Origin: Arthrobacter sp. Leaf234
Lineage (GTDB): Bacteria > Actinomycetota > Actinomycetes > Actinomycetales > Micrococcaceae
Length of the DNA: 64,000 nt
Reading direction: 5' to 3'
Assembly: GCF_001422665.1 (NCBI RefSeq)
Contig: NZ_LMLU01000001.1
Span: 540,797-604,796 of the forward strand
The notes under the pieces are model-generated. The model saw only the letters and a list, made by a program, of their open reading frames with translations, was not told the DNA's origin and did no database searches. Both the position numbers and the translations under genes were made by a program. Shown one piece after another: positions 23,249 through 32,472 of the stretch (positions are counted from its first letter, which is position 1; each line of letters starts with the position of its first letter).

Positions 23249-25057
23249 ATGCGGGTCCCGCTGCGCGCGGTCGGTAGGCTCGATGCACATCATCGATCGA
23301 GGAAGAAGGCGATACCCATCCGTCGTCGATCCATCCGGGGGAGTACCGCCCTGATCGTCGGGTTGCTGCTCGCCCTGACAGGCTGCACCGCGTCACGGCC
23401 CCCGTCCGCCGCGGAAACCTCGGCATGGTCCGCCCAGCCGGAGTCGGCCGTGGTCCTCGCGGATCGCGGCGCGGACGTCAGGGAGGTGCTGGCCGGACCG
23501 CCTGCCGACGCGTCCCTCGCGACGAGCCGCTCCCTCTTCGAGCGGTCCCCCGTCGCGGTGGTGGTCGCGGCCGCCGGCGACGCGACGGCACCTGCGCTCG
23601 GCGTGGCGGCGACCGCCGCTGTGGGCCTCGGCGTGCCCCTCCTGACCGTCGATCCGCAGGTGCCGGTACCCGGGCCCGTGATCGAGGAGCTGGACCGCCT
23701 CGGCGTCGGGACGATCATCGCCTACGGTGATCCCACGGCCGACTGGGCGGGCCTCGGCGCGGACCGGGAGCTCCTCACCGGTCCGGTGTCGGCGCACGGG
23801 TTCTCTTCCGGTTTGGGTCTCCGGGCTTCCGAGGAGACGGTGCCGGCAGCGGATCTGGTGGCCGCCATCGGTTCCCTCGATCCGGCCCGGCTCACGCTCG
23901 TGACCGTCGACGGGCAACCGGACCCCGTGAGCGGTAGTACGCCGGCCCCGTCGACCGCACCGGAGGGCGGAGCCGGACTCGAGGGGATCGCGACCACGGA
24001 CGCACTGCCGCCGATCACGGCTCCGGAGGGACGTACGGACGCCCTCGTCCTGGTCACCGAGGCCTCGCCCGCCGCAGCTGTCGCCACGGCGCGGGCGGCA
24101 CAGGCGGACGTGGCGATCCTCGCAGACGGAGACCCGAGGTCGACGCCGGCGGGCGTCTCGGCCGTGCACGCGCACGCGGACGGGCCCGTCTACGGAATCG
24201 GCGCCGACTTCGGTGGCGCAGCGGACTTCGCAGCCCACGTCGAGGTCGCGGCCACGGGCGTGGAACTCCCCGGCGGTGGGCAGACCGTGTTCCCCGGCCG
24301 GCGCATGGTGGCCCTGTACGGGCATCCGAGCGGTCCCTACCTGGGGGCACTCGGGGAACAGGGCATCGACGCGACGATGGACCGCGTGAAGCAGCTCGCC
24401 GCGCAGTACCAGCCGTTCAGCGACGAGCCGGTGATCCCCGCGCTGGACCTGATCGCCACGGTGGCCAGTGGCGAGCCCGGGCCCGACGGTGACTACTCCG
24501 GTGAGACACCGGTCGAGGTCCTGCTGCCCTGGGTGGATGCCGCGGAGAAGGCGGGAGTGTACGTGGTGCTCGACTTCCAGTCGGGCCGCACCGATTTCCT
24601 CTCCCAGGTGACGCGGTACGAGGAGCTGCTGGCGCGCCCGACCGTCGGGCTGGCCCTCGATCCCGAGTGGCGGCTCGCGCCGGGTCAGCGGCCGCTCGAG
24701 CAGATCGGGACCGTCGGTGCCGGCGAGATCAATGCCTCGTCCCGGTGGCTGGCGGACCTGACGCGGGACAGGGCCCTCCCACAGAAACTGTTCATGGTGC
24801 ACCAGTTCAGGCTGGACATGATCAGCGACCGCGACACGCTGGACACCTCACGCAGCGAGCTCGCCGTCACCCTGCACGCGGACGGGCACGGGACACCGGG
24901 GGAGAAGCTGGAGACCTGGGCGGTCCTGCAGGACGCCATGCCCGCAGGGGTGTGGCCGTCCTGGAAGAACTTCTACGACGAGGACCGGCCGATGCTGACC
25001 CCCGAGCAGACCTACTCGCTCGTCGCTCCCCGGCCCTGGCTGGTGACCTATCAGTAG
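23249..25057 (+). CDS. Large secreted lipoprotein, function unknown
   Basis: 602 residues. A long basic N-region leads to the hydrophobic core TALIVGLLLALTGC, with the lipobox LTGC (Cys46). The first third of the mature protein resembles cell-wall-binding-repeat folds with alternating 'value-handle' strands (VAVVVAAAGDATAPALGVAA). The last 250 residues form a separate domain with VYVVLDFQSGRTDFLSQ and VGLALDPEWRLAPGQ, which reads like a TIM-barrel hydrolase. The ATG at 23249 lacks a strong ribosome-binding site, but no other in-frame start precedes the signal peptide. It stands alone. Confidence 0.75.
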   Translation: MRVPLRAVGRLDAHHRSRKKAIPIRRRSIRGSTALIVGLLLALTGCTASRPPSAAETSAWSAQPESAVVLADRGADVREVLAGPPADASLATSRSLFERSPVAVVVAAAGDATAPALGVAATAAVGLGVPLLTVDPQVPVPGPVIEELDRLGVGTIIAYGDPTADWAGLGADRELLTGPVSAHGFSSGLGLRASEETVPAADLVAAIGSLDPARLTLVTVDGQPDPVSGSTPAPSTAPEGGAGLEGIATTDALPPITAPEGRTDALVLVTEASPAAAVATARAAQADVAILADGDPRSTPAGVSAVHAHADGPVYGIGADFGGAADFAAHVEVAATGVELPGGGQTVFPGRRMVALYGHPSGPYLGALGEQGIDATMDRVKQLAAQYQPFSDEPVIPALDLIATVASGEPGPDGDYSGETPVEVLLPWVDAAEKAGVYVVLDFQSGRTDFLSQVTRYEELLARPTVGLALDPEWRLAPGQRPLEQIGTVGAGEINASSRWLADLTRDRALPQKLFMVHQFRLDMISDRDTLDTSRSELAVTLHADGHGTPGEKLETWAVLQDAMPAGVWPSWKNFYDEDRPMLTPEQTYSLVAPRPWLVTYQ

Positions 25058-25067
25058 CGGACGGGAA

Positions 25068-25094
25068 CACGTGGATTGTTGAACAATTCACGTG
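25068..25094 (+). promoter_or_regulatory. Operator of the pxpA promoter, 27-bp near-perfect palindrome
   Basis: The core ATTGTTGAACAAT (25075-25087) is flanked on both sides by CACGTG, giving 13-base arms with a single mismatch around a central G. It overlaps the likely -35 element TTGAAC (25079-25084). The same 13-bp core lies before the Nramp-related gene at 30989-31001. The shape fits a FadR-subfamily GntR dimer. Confidence 0.7.
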
Positions 25095-25135
25095 GCTGAT
25101 GCATGCTGGGAGGAACACTGAGATGGAGGTCACAC

Positions 25136-25891
25136 ATGACGATCGACCTGAACAGCGACGTCGGCGAGTCCTTCGGCGCCTGGACGTTCGGTGACGACGC
25201 GCGGATCATCGAGTCCGTATCGAGCGTGAACGTCGCCTGCGGCTTCCACGCGGGGGACCCCACCGGCATCCGGGCCACCTGCGCCGCCGCGGCTGCCGCC
25301 GGCGTCAGTGTCGGCGCCCACCCCGCATATCGCGATCTCGCGGGCTTCGGCCGTCGTTTCATCGACGTCGAGCCCGCCGAACTGACGAACGACGTCGTCT
25401 ACCAGATCGGTGCGCTCCAGGCGCTCGCCCGGGCCGCCGGAACCACGGTGCGGTACGTCAAGCCGCACGGTGCCCTGTACAACACGATCGCGGTGCACGA
25501 GCGGCAGGCCCGGGCGGTGGTCCAGGCCGTCCGGGAGGTCGACGCAACCCTTCCGGTGCTCGTGCTGCCGAACACCGTCATCGAGTCGGAGGCCCGCAGC
25601 GCAGGCCTGCGCACGGTGGTCGAGGCATTCGCGGACCGGGCCTACACGCCCGACGGCGCCCTGGTCTCCCGGCGTGAACCCGGCGCCGTGCTGCACAGCG
25701 AGACCGACGTCGTCGAGCACGTCCTGCGGATGGCGACGGAGGGCGAGGTGCTGGCCGTCGACGGCTCGCGGATCCGCATCGAGGCCGAGAGCATCTGCGT
25801 CCACGGGGACACACCCGGCGCCGTCGCCATGGCTGCGGCGGTTCGCCGGGCCCTCACCGCCGCGGGTGTGGGGATCGGTGCCTTCGCCTGA
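25136..25891 (+). CDS. pxpA: 5-oxoprolinase subunit PxpA (LamB/YcsF family)
   Basis: 251 residues. The start [16 protein letters not shown] and the segment [19 protein letters not shown] are diagnostic; KPHGALYN is also conserved. PxpA works with PxpB and PxpC to hydrolyse 5-oxoproline (pyroglutamate) to glutamate using ATP. The ATG at 25136 follows GAGGTC. The fused pxpB-pxpC gene starts 28 bases downstream and a GntR regulator follows, so the whole pathway is present. Its promoter carries the palindrome ATTGTTGAACAAT. Confidence 0.94.
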   Translation: MTIDLNSDVGESFGAWTFGDDARIIESVSSVNVACGFHAGDPTGIRATCAAAAAAGVSVGAHPAYRDLAGFGRRFIDVEPAELTNDVVYQIGALQALARAAGTTVRYVKPHGALYNTIAVHERQARAVVQAVREVDATLPVLVLPNTVIESEARSAGLRTVVEAFADRAYTPDGALVSRREPGAVLHSETDVVEHVLRMATEGEVLAVDGSRIRIEAESICVHGDTPGAVAMAAAVRRALTAAGVGIGAFA

Positions 25892-25919
25892 GCGGCCCGG
25901 CCCGGCGGGTAGGACCGGG

Positions 25920-27539
25920 ATGACACTCCGAGCCGTCGGGGACCGCGGACTGCTCGTCGAACTGCCGGGCCTGCCAGAGGTGCTCAGCATCCAGTCCCAG
26001 CTGCAGGCCAGGCCGGCCGACGGACAGGTGGACGTCGTCGCGGCGGCCTGCACCGTGCTCGTGACCGTGCGCGACGCGGTGCACCTCGAGGCGCTCGCGG
26101 AGCGCCTGCGCAGCACCGATCCGACGCTTCCCGTGGAGGTCGAGGACACGCTCGTCACCATCGAGGTGCAGTACGACGGCGAGGACCTCGCGGAGGTGGC
26201 GCGGCGGACAGGTCTCAGCGAGGACGCCGTCGTCACCGCCCATTCCTCCCGTCCCTGGACCGCCTCCTTCGGCGGGTTCGCGCCGGGCTTCGCCTACCTC
26301 ACTGGCGGTGATCCCCGCCTCGAGGTGCCACGGCGCGACTCACCCCGCACCGCCGTACCCGCCGGGTCCGTGGCCCTCGCTGGAGCCTTCTCGGCGGTGT
26401 ATCCGCGGGAGTCGCCCGGCGGATGGCAGCTGATCGGGCACACCGACGCCGTCCTGTGGGACACGCACCGCGAGCAGCCGGCGCTCATCCGACCCGGGAA
26501 CCGCGTCCGGTTCGTCCCGGTACGGCACCGCGTCCAGGTCGGCGCGCCGGAGGAAGCGGCCGGACCCGCGGAGCCGGCCGAACGCGGCGCACCCGGGGTC
26601 GAGGCCACCGGCGGGGAAGCGCCCGTACGCCCGGCAGAACGCGGTGCGGCGCCCGCGATGGAGCCGCCGCACCTCATGGTGGTGCACCCCGGCCTCTCCA
26701 GCACGCTGCAGGATCTCGGCCGGCCCGGGCTCATGTCCCTCGGGGTCGCGGAGGCGGGCGCGCTGGACCGGTCCGCTGCCCGCCAGGCCAACCGACTCGT
26801 GGGCAACGCAGCGGGTTCAGCGGTCATCGAGAGCCTCAACGGCGGGCTCGCCCTGGAGGCCGGGACGGACCAGGTGCTCGCCGTGACGGGTGCCGACGTC
26901 GGCCTGACCATCGCGATGCCCGACGGCCGCGAGCGGGAACCGCTCGTCTGCGCGCCGTTCCTCCTGCGCGCCGGCGAGGTGCTGCGGCAGTCGGCCCCGG
27001 CGACGGGCCTCCGGTGCTACACGGCAGTGCGCGGCGGGTTCGCTGCGGGGGAGGTCCTCGGCAGTCGCTCCACCGATTCGATGTCCGGGCTGGGGCCCCG
27101 ACCGCTCGTCACGGGCACGCCGCTCACCGTGGCACTGCAGGCGCCCGCGTCCCCGGTCGGCGAGCCCGAATCCCTCCGGCGCGCCGCCTCGCCGGAGGTC
27201 CTCCGCATCCGGACGGGCCCCCGGGACGACTGGTTCGGTGCCGAGGGTCTCGAGCGCCTCTGCTCCTCCGACTGGACGGTCAGCGCCCAGTCGAACCGGA
27301 TCGGGCTCCGCCTCGACGGGCCCGCCCTGCAACGCACCCGGGAGGGGGAGCTGCCGAGCGAGGGCACGGTGGGCGGCGCCCTCCAGGTGCCGCCGTCGGG
27401 CCTCCCGGTGCTGTTCCTCGCCGACCATCCGGTGACCGGCGGGTACCCTGTCATCGCCGTCGTGGTCTCCGCCGACCTGGACCGTGCGGCCCAGCTGCCG
27501 CCCGGCTCCACCGTGCGATTCCTCGTCGCAGACCCCTGA
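25920..27539 (+). CDS. Fused 5-oxoprolinase subunits PxpB-PxpC
   Basis: 539 residues. The first ~205 are the PxpB (KipI) domain, with SIQSQLQ, FGGFAPGFAYLTGG and PGGWQLIGHTD. A Glu/Ala/Pro/Gly-rich linker of about 40 residues follows. The rest is the PxpC (KipA, carboxyltransferase-like) domain, starting HLMVVHPGLSSTLQDLGRPG and including SNRIGLRLDG and SEGTVGGALQVPPSG. In many bacteria these are separate genes. It completes 5-oxoprolinase together with PxpA. The ATG at 25920 follows TAGGA. Confidence 0.93.
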   Translation: MTLRAVGDRGLLVELPGLPEVLSIQSQLQARPADGQVDVVAAACTVLVTVRDAVHLEALAERLRSTDPTLPVEVEDTLVTIEVQYDGEDLAEVARRTGLSEDAVVTAHSSRPWTASFGGFAPGFAYLTGGDPRLEVPRRDSPRTAVPAGSVALAGAFSAVYPRESPGGWQLIGHTDAVLWDTHREQPALIRPGNRVRFVPVRHRVQVGAPEEAAGPAEPAERGAPGVEATGGEAPVRPAERGAAPAMEPPHLMVVHPGLSSTLQDLGRPGLMSLGVAEAGALDRSAARQANRLVGNAAGSAVIESLNGGLALEAGTDQVLAVTGADVGLTIAMPDGREREPLVCAPFLLRAGEVLRQSAPATGLRCYTAVRGGFAAGEVLGSRSTDSMSGLGPRPLVTGTPLTVALQAPASPVGEPESLRRAASPEVLRIRTGPRDDWFGAEGLERLCSSDWTVSAQSNRIGLRLDGPALQRTREGELPSEGTVGGALQVPPSGLPVLFLADHPVTGGYPVIAVVVSADLDRAAQLPPGSTVRFLVADP

Positions 27540-27582
27540 TCGGACCGGATACCGGGCGGGCGGGCCCGGTTAGGGTGGGATC

Positions 27583-28272
27583 ATGACGTTCGACGACGCC
27601 CTGGCGGCCATGCGCCGGCTCTCCAGCGGAGCGCGCCACGCCCATACGGGGCAGTGGGTCGCGGGTGCGCTGAGGACCCGCATCGCCGAGGGTGACCTGC
27701 CGCCCGGGACGAAGCTCCTCGAGGAGGCGCTCGGGTCCGCGCTCGGGGTCTCGCGGAACACGTTGCGGGAGGCCTTCGGCATCCTCGCCGCGGAGAACAT
27801 CGTCACGCGGGTCCCCAACCGGGGGGTCTTCGTCGCCCGCCCCACGGCCGAGGACATCGCGGAGATCTATCGCGTCCGCCGGTACCTGGAGCCAGCGGCG
27901 CTGCGCTGGGGCGGTGCCGGCTCAAGGGTGGCGACGGCCGAGCTCGACGCCGTCATCGCCCGGGCTCGCTCAGCGCGGGACGCAGGCGACGTCGCCGCCA
28001 TGGCCGGTGCCAACCAGGAGTTCCACAAGGCGGTGGTGGCGCGGGCGGGCAGTGCGCGGTTCGACGCCATCATGTCCGAGGTACTGGCCGAGATGCGCCT
28101 GGTGTTCCACGGCATGGGTGACGATCCTGCGTTCCACGCGCCCTATGTGGAGGCCAACGGGGACATCGCAGCACTGCTGCGGGCGGACCGGGCGGACGAG
28201 GCAGCGGAGGGCATGCGCGCCTATCTGGACCAGGCGGAGTCCCAACTCCTCGCGGCGGTGCGCCGGAGCTGA
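27583..28272 (+). CDS. GntR-family regulator (FCD domain), probable regulator of the pxp locus
   Basis: 229 residues. The winged helix covers about residues 25-85 (VAGALRTRIAEGDLPPGTKL and LGVSRNTLREAFGILAAE). An all-helical FCD ligand domain follows, with the metal/ligand residues in NQEFHKAVV and YVEANGDIAALL. It lies 43 bases after pxpBC. FCD-type GntR proteins bind short palindromes; two such sites (ATTGTTG/CAACAAT) lie in the two promoters of this locus, so it probably represses both until 5-oxoproline or a related compound binds. The ATG lies six bases after TAGGGT, a possible leaderless start. Confidence 0.9.
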   Translation: MTFDDALAAMRRLSSGARHAHTGQWVAGALRTRIAEGDLPPGTKLLEEALGSALGVSRNTLREAFGILAAENIVTRVPNRGVFVARPTAEDIAEIYRVRRYLEPAALRWGGAGSRVATAELDAVIARARSARDAGDVAAMAGANQEFHKAVVARAGSARFDAIMSEVLAEMRLVFHGMGDDPAFHAPYVEANGDIAALLRADRADEAAEGMRAYLDQAESQLLAAVRRS

Positions 28273-28514
28273 CGGGTCCTTCGGCGCTGCGCTCAGCCCG
28301 AACGGCGGGGGGACCCCGGGCCCCGGACTGACAGAGGTCGTTGCCGGACGCCCACGCGCGGATGCTCGACGTCCCGTCGGTGGGCCTCGTCGTCATATCG
28401 GGACGGGCCGCGTGGCCGTGGGATTCCCGGCACAGGGATGTTCGCGGCCGGAAACGCGGTTGAAACCGCCGTTCCGTAGCGTGAGGGAGAACACCCCGTT
28501 CACAGGAGGCTGCC

Positions 28515-28883
28515 GTGCAGACGCTGAGGGTTCGACAGGTCCCCTGGACCAACCCCGTGGGTAGGGGGCTGCGGGAAGCGCTCCGTGCTGAGTCCGGGAG
28601 CGGGCACGTGCACCCCGTCCCTGTCGCGCCCGACGACGGCTCGGACATTGCGGTGTTCCTCATCGCGTACGAGCTGGCGTCGGGACAGCCCGTCGGGTGC
28701 GGTGGACTCCGCCTGATCGGCGCCGCTGCCGAGGTCACCGACGTCTATGTCGTGCCCTACGCCCGGTGGTCGGGGATCGCGCGCGCCATCACGGAGGAGC
28801 TGACCTCCTGGGCGCGCGTGCACGGCATCGCCTCCGTCGGGCCGGACGGGGCACTGGCCGGACTCGATGCCCTGCGGCTCTGA
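28515..28883 (+). CDS. Short GNAT-type acetyltransferase
   Basis: 122 residues. The segment AYELASGQPVGCGGLRLIGAAAEVTDVYVVPYARWSGIARAITEEL carries the GNAT beta4-beta5 and P-loop region, but the acetyl-CoA loop is R-W-S-G-I-A instead of R-G-x-G-x-G/A. The protein also stops soon after, so it is shorter than usual (about 150). The GTG at 28515 follows a perfect AGGAGG. The short final part and altered loop make activity uncertain. It is convergent with the DUF1445 gene, 10 bases apart. Confidence 0.75.
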   Translation: MQTLRVRQVPWTNPVGRGLREALRAESGSGHVHPVPVAPDDGSDIAVFLIAYELASGQPVGCGGLRLIGAAAEVTDVYVVPYARWSGIARAITEELTSWARVHGIASVGPDGALAGLDALRL

Positions 28884-28893
28884 CCGCGATGCG

Positions 28894-29703
28894 TCAGGGG
28901 ACGAGATAGTCGCTGTCGCGCGCGTCGGTGACCAGCATGTGGCCGGGTGCGTGGCCGATGGCCAGGCCCGGCCGGGACTCCATCACCGCGGCCTGGGGCG
29001 TGACGCCGCAGGCCCAGAACACCGGGACGGTGCCGCGGGGCAGGTCCACGGGATCGCCGAAATCGGGTGAGCCGAGGTCGGCGATACCGAGGGCTGCCGG
29101 GTCTCCCACGTGGACGGGAGCGCCGTGCACGGCCGGGTAGCGCGAGGTGATCCGGACGGCGTCGGCGATCCGGTCCGGGCTGACCGGCCGCATGGAGACG
29201 ACGAGCGGTCCGGCGAGACTCCCGGCCGGCCAGCACCGGCGATCGGTCCGGAACATGGGCACGTTCACGCCCTGGTCGATGTGCGCGATCGGGATGCCGC
29301 CGGCCTGCAGGGCCGACTCGAAGGTGAAGCTGCACCCGATGATGAAGGTCACGAGGTCTTCCTGCCAGACCTCCAGCAGGTCGGTGGGCCGTTCCACGGG
29401 GACTCCGTCGCGGTAGACCACGTACCGCGCGGCATCGGTGCGGATGTCGCCGTCGGGCAGGAGGCGCCCGGTGACCTGTCCAGCGTCGAGGACGTCGAGG
29501 ACGGGGCAGGCCTTCGGGTTGCGCTGCGCGAAGAGCAGGACGTCGTAGGCGAGGTCCGCGGGGACGATCAGCAGGTTGGCCTGCGTGTAGCCGTCCGCCC
29601 AGCCCGCGCTGGGCGCCACCGTGCCGCCGCGGAACAGGGCGCGCGCCTCGCCGGCGGTGAGCCGCGACGCATCGGAGGGGGCCGGTACCCCTGCGACGGT
29701 CAT
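28894..29703 (-). CDS. DUF1445 family putative hydro-lyase (YcsI-like)
   Basis: 269 residues. Conserved segments are [38 protein letters not shown] and [33 protein letters not shown]. They match DUF1445/YcsI, a family annotated as hydro-lyase and related to D-glutamate cyclase, which makes 5-oxo-D-proline. A link to the adjacent 5-oxoprolinase genes is therefore sensible: it could feed or drain the same pool. The start overlaps the stop of the transporter gene by four bases (ATGA). Confidence 0.85.
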   Translation of the reverse strand: MTVAGVPAPSDASRLTAGEARALFRGGTVAPSAGWADGYTQANLLIVPADLAYDVLLFAQRNPKACPVLDVLDAGQVTGRLLPDGDIRTDAARYVVYRDGVPVERPTDLLEVWQEDLVTFIIGCSFTFESALQAGGIPIAHIDQGVNVPMFRTDRRCWPAGSLAGPLVVSMRPVSPDRIADAVRITSRYPAVHGAPVHVGDPAALGIADLGSPDFGDPVDLPRGTVPVFWACGVTPQAAVMESRPGLAIGHAPGHMLVTDARDSDYLVP

Positions 29704-30923
29704 GCCCACAGCTTCGCGAGACCGCTGAGCGACTGGTAGCCGAGGAAGAGGGTCAGGATCCAGGCGAGGACCCCGACCACCAGGAGCCACCTCGGGTACA
29801 CGTACCCGGCGAGGAGGTCCCTGCGGCGCCAGGCCACCCACAGGATCACGGCGAAGCCGACGGGCAGGATCAGCCCGTTCACGGCGCCCGCGGCGATGAG
29901 CAGCGTCGTCGGCGCCTGTCCCACGAGCAGGTAGATCACGGCGGAGACGGCGATGAAGACGCAGGTGTAGAGGTTCCGGCGGCGGGGCGCGGTGGCGGAG
30001 GAGGTGATGAAGGAGATCGACGTGTAGGCCGCTCCGATGACGGACGTGATGGAAGCGGCCCACAGGATGATGCCGAACAGCCGGAGTCCCACCTCGCCCG
30101 CCGCGATCTGGAACGCCTCCGCGGCCTGGTTCTGGCCGGCGAGCTCCGCACCGCCCGCGACGACGCCGAGGATGGCCAGGAACAGGAGTACGCGGATGAC
30201 GCCCGTCACGATGATGCCGAGCACGGAGCTCTGGGTGATCTGGCGGACGTTCGCCGGCCCGACGACGCCGGAGTCGAGCATGCGGTGTGCTCCCGCATAT
30301 GTGATGTAGCCGCCGATCGTCCCGCCGATCAGGGTGGTGATCACGAGGAAGTCGATCTGGTCCGGGATGACGGCGTTCCTGATCGCGAGCCCCACGGGTG
30401 GCTGCGACACGACGGCCACGTACCCGGTCAGCAGGATCATCAGGGCACCGAGGACGACGACGATCCGGTCCAGTGCCGCGCCTGCGCGCTTGATGAGGAA
30501 CACCGCGATGGCGATCACCGCGCTGACCACTCCGCCGATCTTCGCATCCACCCCGAGCATCGCGTTCAGGCCGAGCCCGGCGCCGGCGGTGTTGCCGATG
30601 TTGAACACCATGCCGCCGAGGAAGATCAGGGCCGCGAGGAACCAGCCCACGCCCGGCAGCACCAGGTTCCCGAGCTCCTGGGCCCGGCGACCCGTCACGC
30701 CGATGACGCGCCACACGTTCAGCTGCACGGCGATGTCCACCAGGATGGAGACGAGGATCGCGAAGGCGAAGGCGGCCCCGAGAGCCACGGTGAACGTGCT
30801 GGTCTGCGTGATGAAGCCGGGCCCCACCGCGCTGGTGGCCATGAGGAACATGGCTCCCAGCAGTGCGCCCCGTTCGGGGCGCACTGCCACCGGTGTCCTT
30901 TTCTTCGCTGCCCTGTCGGCCAT
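29700..30923 (-). CDS. Nramp-related transporter (YcsG-like)
   Basis: 407 residues with about eleven membrane helices and the Nramp fold ([20 protein letters not shown] in helix 1, [11 protein letters not shown] in helix 6). The metal-binding signatures DPGN and MPH of true Nramp proteins are absent: helix 1 reads AVGPGF and helix 6 reads GAHRM. It is therefore unlikely to be a standard manganese importer. In Bacillus the homologous ycsG lies in the 5-oxoprolinase (ycsF-kip) operon. Its promoter contains the same operator as pxpA, so uptake of 5-oxoproline or a precursor is a reasonable inference. Confidence 0.85.
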   Translation of the reverse strand: MADRAAKKRTPVAVRPERGALLGAMFLMATSAVGPGFITQTSTFTVALGAAFAFAILVSILVDIAVQLNVWRVIGVTGRRAQELGNLVLPGVGWFLAALIFLGGMVFNIGNTAGAGLGLNAMLGVDAKIGGVVSAVIAIAVFLIKRAGAALDRIVVVLGALMILLTGYVAVVSQPPVGLAIRNAVIPDQIDFLVITTLIGGTIGGYITYAGAHRMLDSGVVGPANVRQITQSSVLGIIVTGVIRVLLFLAILGVVAGGAELAGQNQAAEAFQIAAGEVGLRLFGIILWAASITSVIGAAYTSISFITSSATAPRRRNLYTCVFIAVSAVIYLLVGQAPTTLLIAAGAVNGLILPVGFAVILWVAWRRRDLLAGYVYPRWLLVVGVLAWILTLFLGYQSLSGLAKLWA

Positions 30924-30950
30924 GGGGTTCCCGTCATCGGTTCAGCAGGC

Positions 30951-30970
30951 GGCGTGACGGGCGTCACGCC
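30951..30970 (-). promoter_or_regulatory. Inverted repeat in the leader of the Nramp-related gene
   Basis: GGCGTGAC (30951-30958) and GTCACGCC (30963-30970) are perfect arms around GGGC, lying between the predicted transcription start and the start codon. It may be an RNA hairpin or a second protein-binding site. Confidence 0.4.
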
Positions 30971-30979
30971 TCGAACGGG

Positions 30980-31009
30980 AGTCTACAGATTGTTCAACAA
31001 TCCGCGCAA
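30980..31009 (-). promoter_or_regulatory. Promoter and GntR operator of the Nramp-related/DUF1445 operon
   Basis: On the minus strand TTGCGC (31009-31004) and TAGACT (30985-30980) are separated by 18 bases. The palindrome ATTGTTGAACAAT (30989-31001) fills this spacer, so a bound regulator would block RNA polymerase. The shared run with the pxpA operator is 15 bases, GGATTGTTGAACAAT. Confidence 0.7.
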
Positions 31010-31012
31010 GGG

Positions 31013-32299
31013 TTACGGACGGGGTGCTCCGAGGTCCACCGGATCCTCGTCCGTCAGATAGGCGAATTCGGAATGGGCCGCGATGTCGATGCCACGGATC
31101 TCGTCCTCCTGCTCGATCCGGAGCCCGATGGTCCGCTGCAGGACCTGCGCGATCACCCAGGTGACCACGAAGGAGTAGGCGAGGACGGCCACGGTCGCGA
31201 GGGACTGGATCCCCAGCAGCTCGAAGCCCCCTCCGTAGAAGAGCCCCGCCACGCCGTTCGGCGCGTCCTCGGTGGCGAACAACCCGATGAGCAGGGTGCC
31301 GAGGATGCCACCGACCAGGTGCACCGCCACGACGTCGAGCGAGTCGTCGAAGCCGAGGCGGAACTTGAGCTCCACGGCGAGCGAGCAGACGGCACCGGCG
31401 ATGGCGCCGATGGCGAGGGCGCCCATGGGACTCACCGCACCGCAGGCGGGGGTGATCGCCACCAGGGCGGCGATCAGGCCCGACGCCGCACCGAGGCTGG
31501 TGGCGGCACCGTTCCGGATCCGCTCCACGAGGGCCCAGGCCAGAAGGCCGGCGGAGGCCGCCACGGCCGTGTTGAGGAACACCACCGAGGCGGACTGGCC
31601 GGCGGAGAGCGCCGATCCGGCGTTGAAGCCGAACCAGCCGATCCACAGCAGGCCTGCGCCGACGAGGACCAGGGGACGGCTGTGGGGCTTGGCATGGTCG
31701 ACCGTCGGCCAGCCGTGGCTGCGGCCGAGCACGAGCGACAGGGCCAGGGCCGCGATCCCGGCGTTCATGTGAACGGCGAGGCCTCCGGCGAAGTCGATCG
31801 CCCCGAGGTCGTTCGCGATCCAGCCGCCCACCACGGAGCCGTCCTCCGAACTGAAGGCGAAGACCCAGTGCGCGATCGGGAAGTAGACGAGGGTGGCCCA
31901 GACCCCCGCGAAAATCATCCAGGCACCGAACTTCATGCGCCCGGCCGCGGCCCCGGCCACCAGTGCCGTGGTGACGCAGGCGAAGAACAGCTGGAAGGCG
32001 GCGAAGAGGATCGGCGGGATGGAGGCCGCGGGGTCCTCCGCGAGCAGCTGGCCCATGCCGGCGTACTCGGCGACGTCACCGATCAGGCCGAGCCCGCCCA
32101 CCGAGTCGCCGAACGCCATCGAGTAGCCGAAGAGCGCCCACAGCACCGCCACGAGGCTCGCCCCGCCGAAGCACATCATCATCATGTTCAGGATGCGCCG
32201 GGAACCGACCATCCCTCCGTAGAACAGGGCCAGGGCCGGGATCATCAGACAGACGAGCGCAGAACTGGCGAGAATCCAAGCGACGTTTCCAGAATCCAT
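31013..32299 (-). CDS. amt: Ammonium transporter
   Basis: 428 residues with eleven membrane helices. Family markers include ALALFYGGMVGSRRILNMMMM at the start, GLAVHMNAGIAAL with one of the twin pore histidines, and VAVHLVGGILGTLL with the second. It conducts ammonium across the cytoplasmic membrane. No PII gene (glnK) lies beside it. A possible GlnR-type half-site pair lies 140-160 bases upstream. The stop is only 4 bases from the promoter of the Nramp-related operon. Confidence 0.95.
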   Translation of the reverse strand: MDSGNVAWILASSALVCLMIPALALFYGGMVGSRRILNMMMMCFGGASLVAVLWALFGYSMAFGDSVGGLGLIGDVAEYAGMGQLLAEDPAASIPPILFAAFQLFFACVTTALVAGAAAGRMKFGAWMIFAGVWATLVYFPIAHWVFAFSSEDGSVVGGWIANDLGAIDFAGGLAVHMNAGIAALALSLVLGRSHGWPTVDHAKPHSRPLVLVGAGLLWIGWFGFNAGSALSAGQSASVVFLNTAVAASAGLLAWALVERIRNGAATSLGAASGLIAALVAITPACGAVSPMGALAIGAIAGAVCSLAVELKFRLGFDDSLDVVAVHLVGGILGTLLIGLFATEDAPNGVAGLFYGGGFELLGIQSLATVAVLAYSFVVTWVIAQVLQRTIGLRIEQEDEIRGIDIAAHSEFAYLTDEDPVDLGAPRP

Positions 32300-32442
32300 G
32301 GGAGTCCATTTCCGTGACAGCGCTCCTGCGTGCCGGAGGGGACAGGGCCGGTTCCCGCACAGGGGGTGGGGTACGAAACCGGGAGGGCACGCCGCGCTGA
32401 GCCATGGTAGACAGCGCCACGTTTCCGCCCCCGGCGGCCGCC

Positions 32443-32458
32443 GTTAACTCTGTGTTAC
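32443..32458 (-). promoter_or_regulatory. Possible GlnR-type nitrogen-control site before amt
   Basis: On the minus strand GTAAC, six bases, then TTAAC. The first half fits the GlnR a-site (gTnAC); the second is an incomplete match to the b-site (GaAAc). The location before an ammonium transporter gene is the main support. Confidence 0.3.
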
Positions 32459-32472
32459 GCCGCGCCCGGTCC

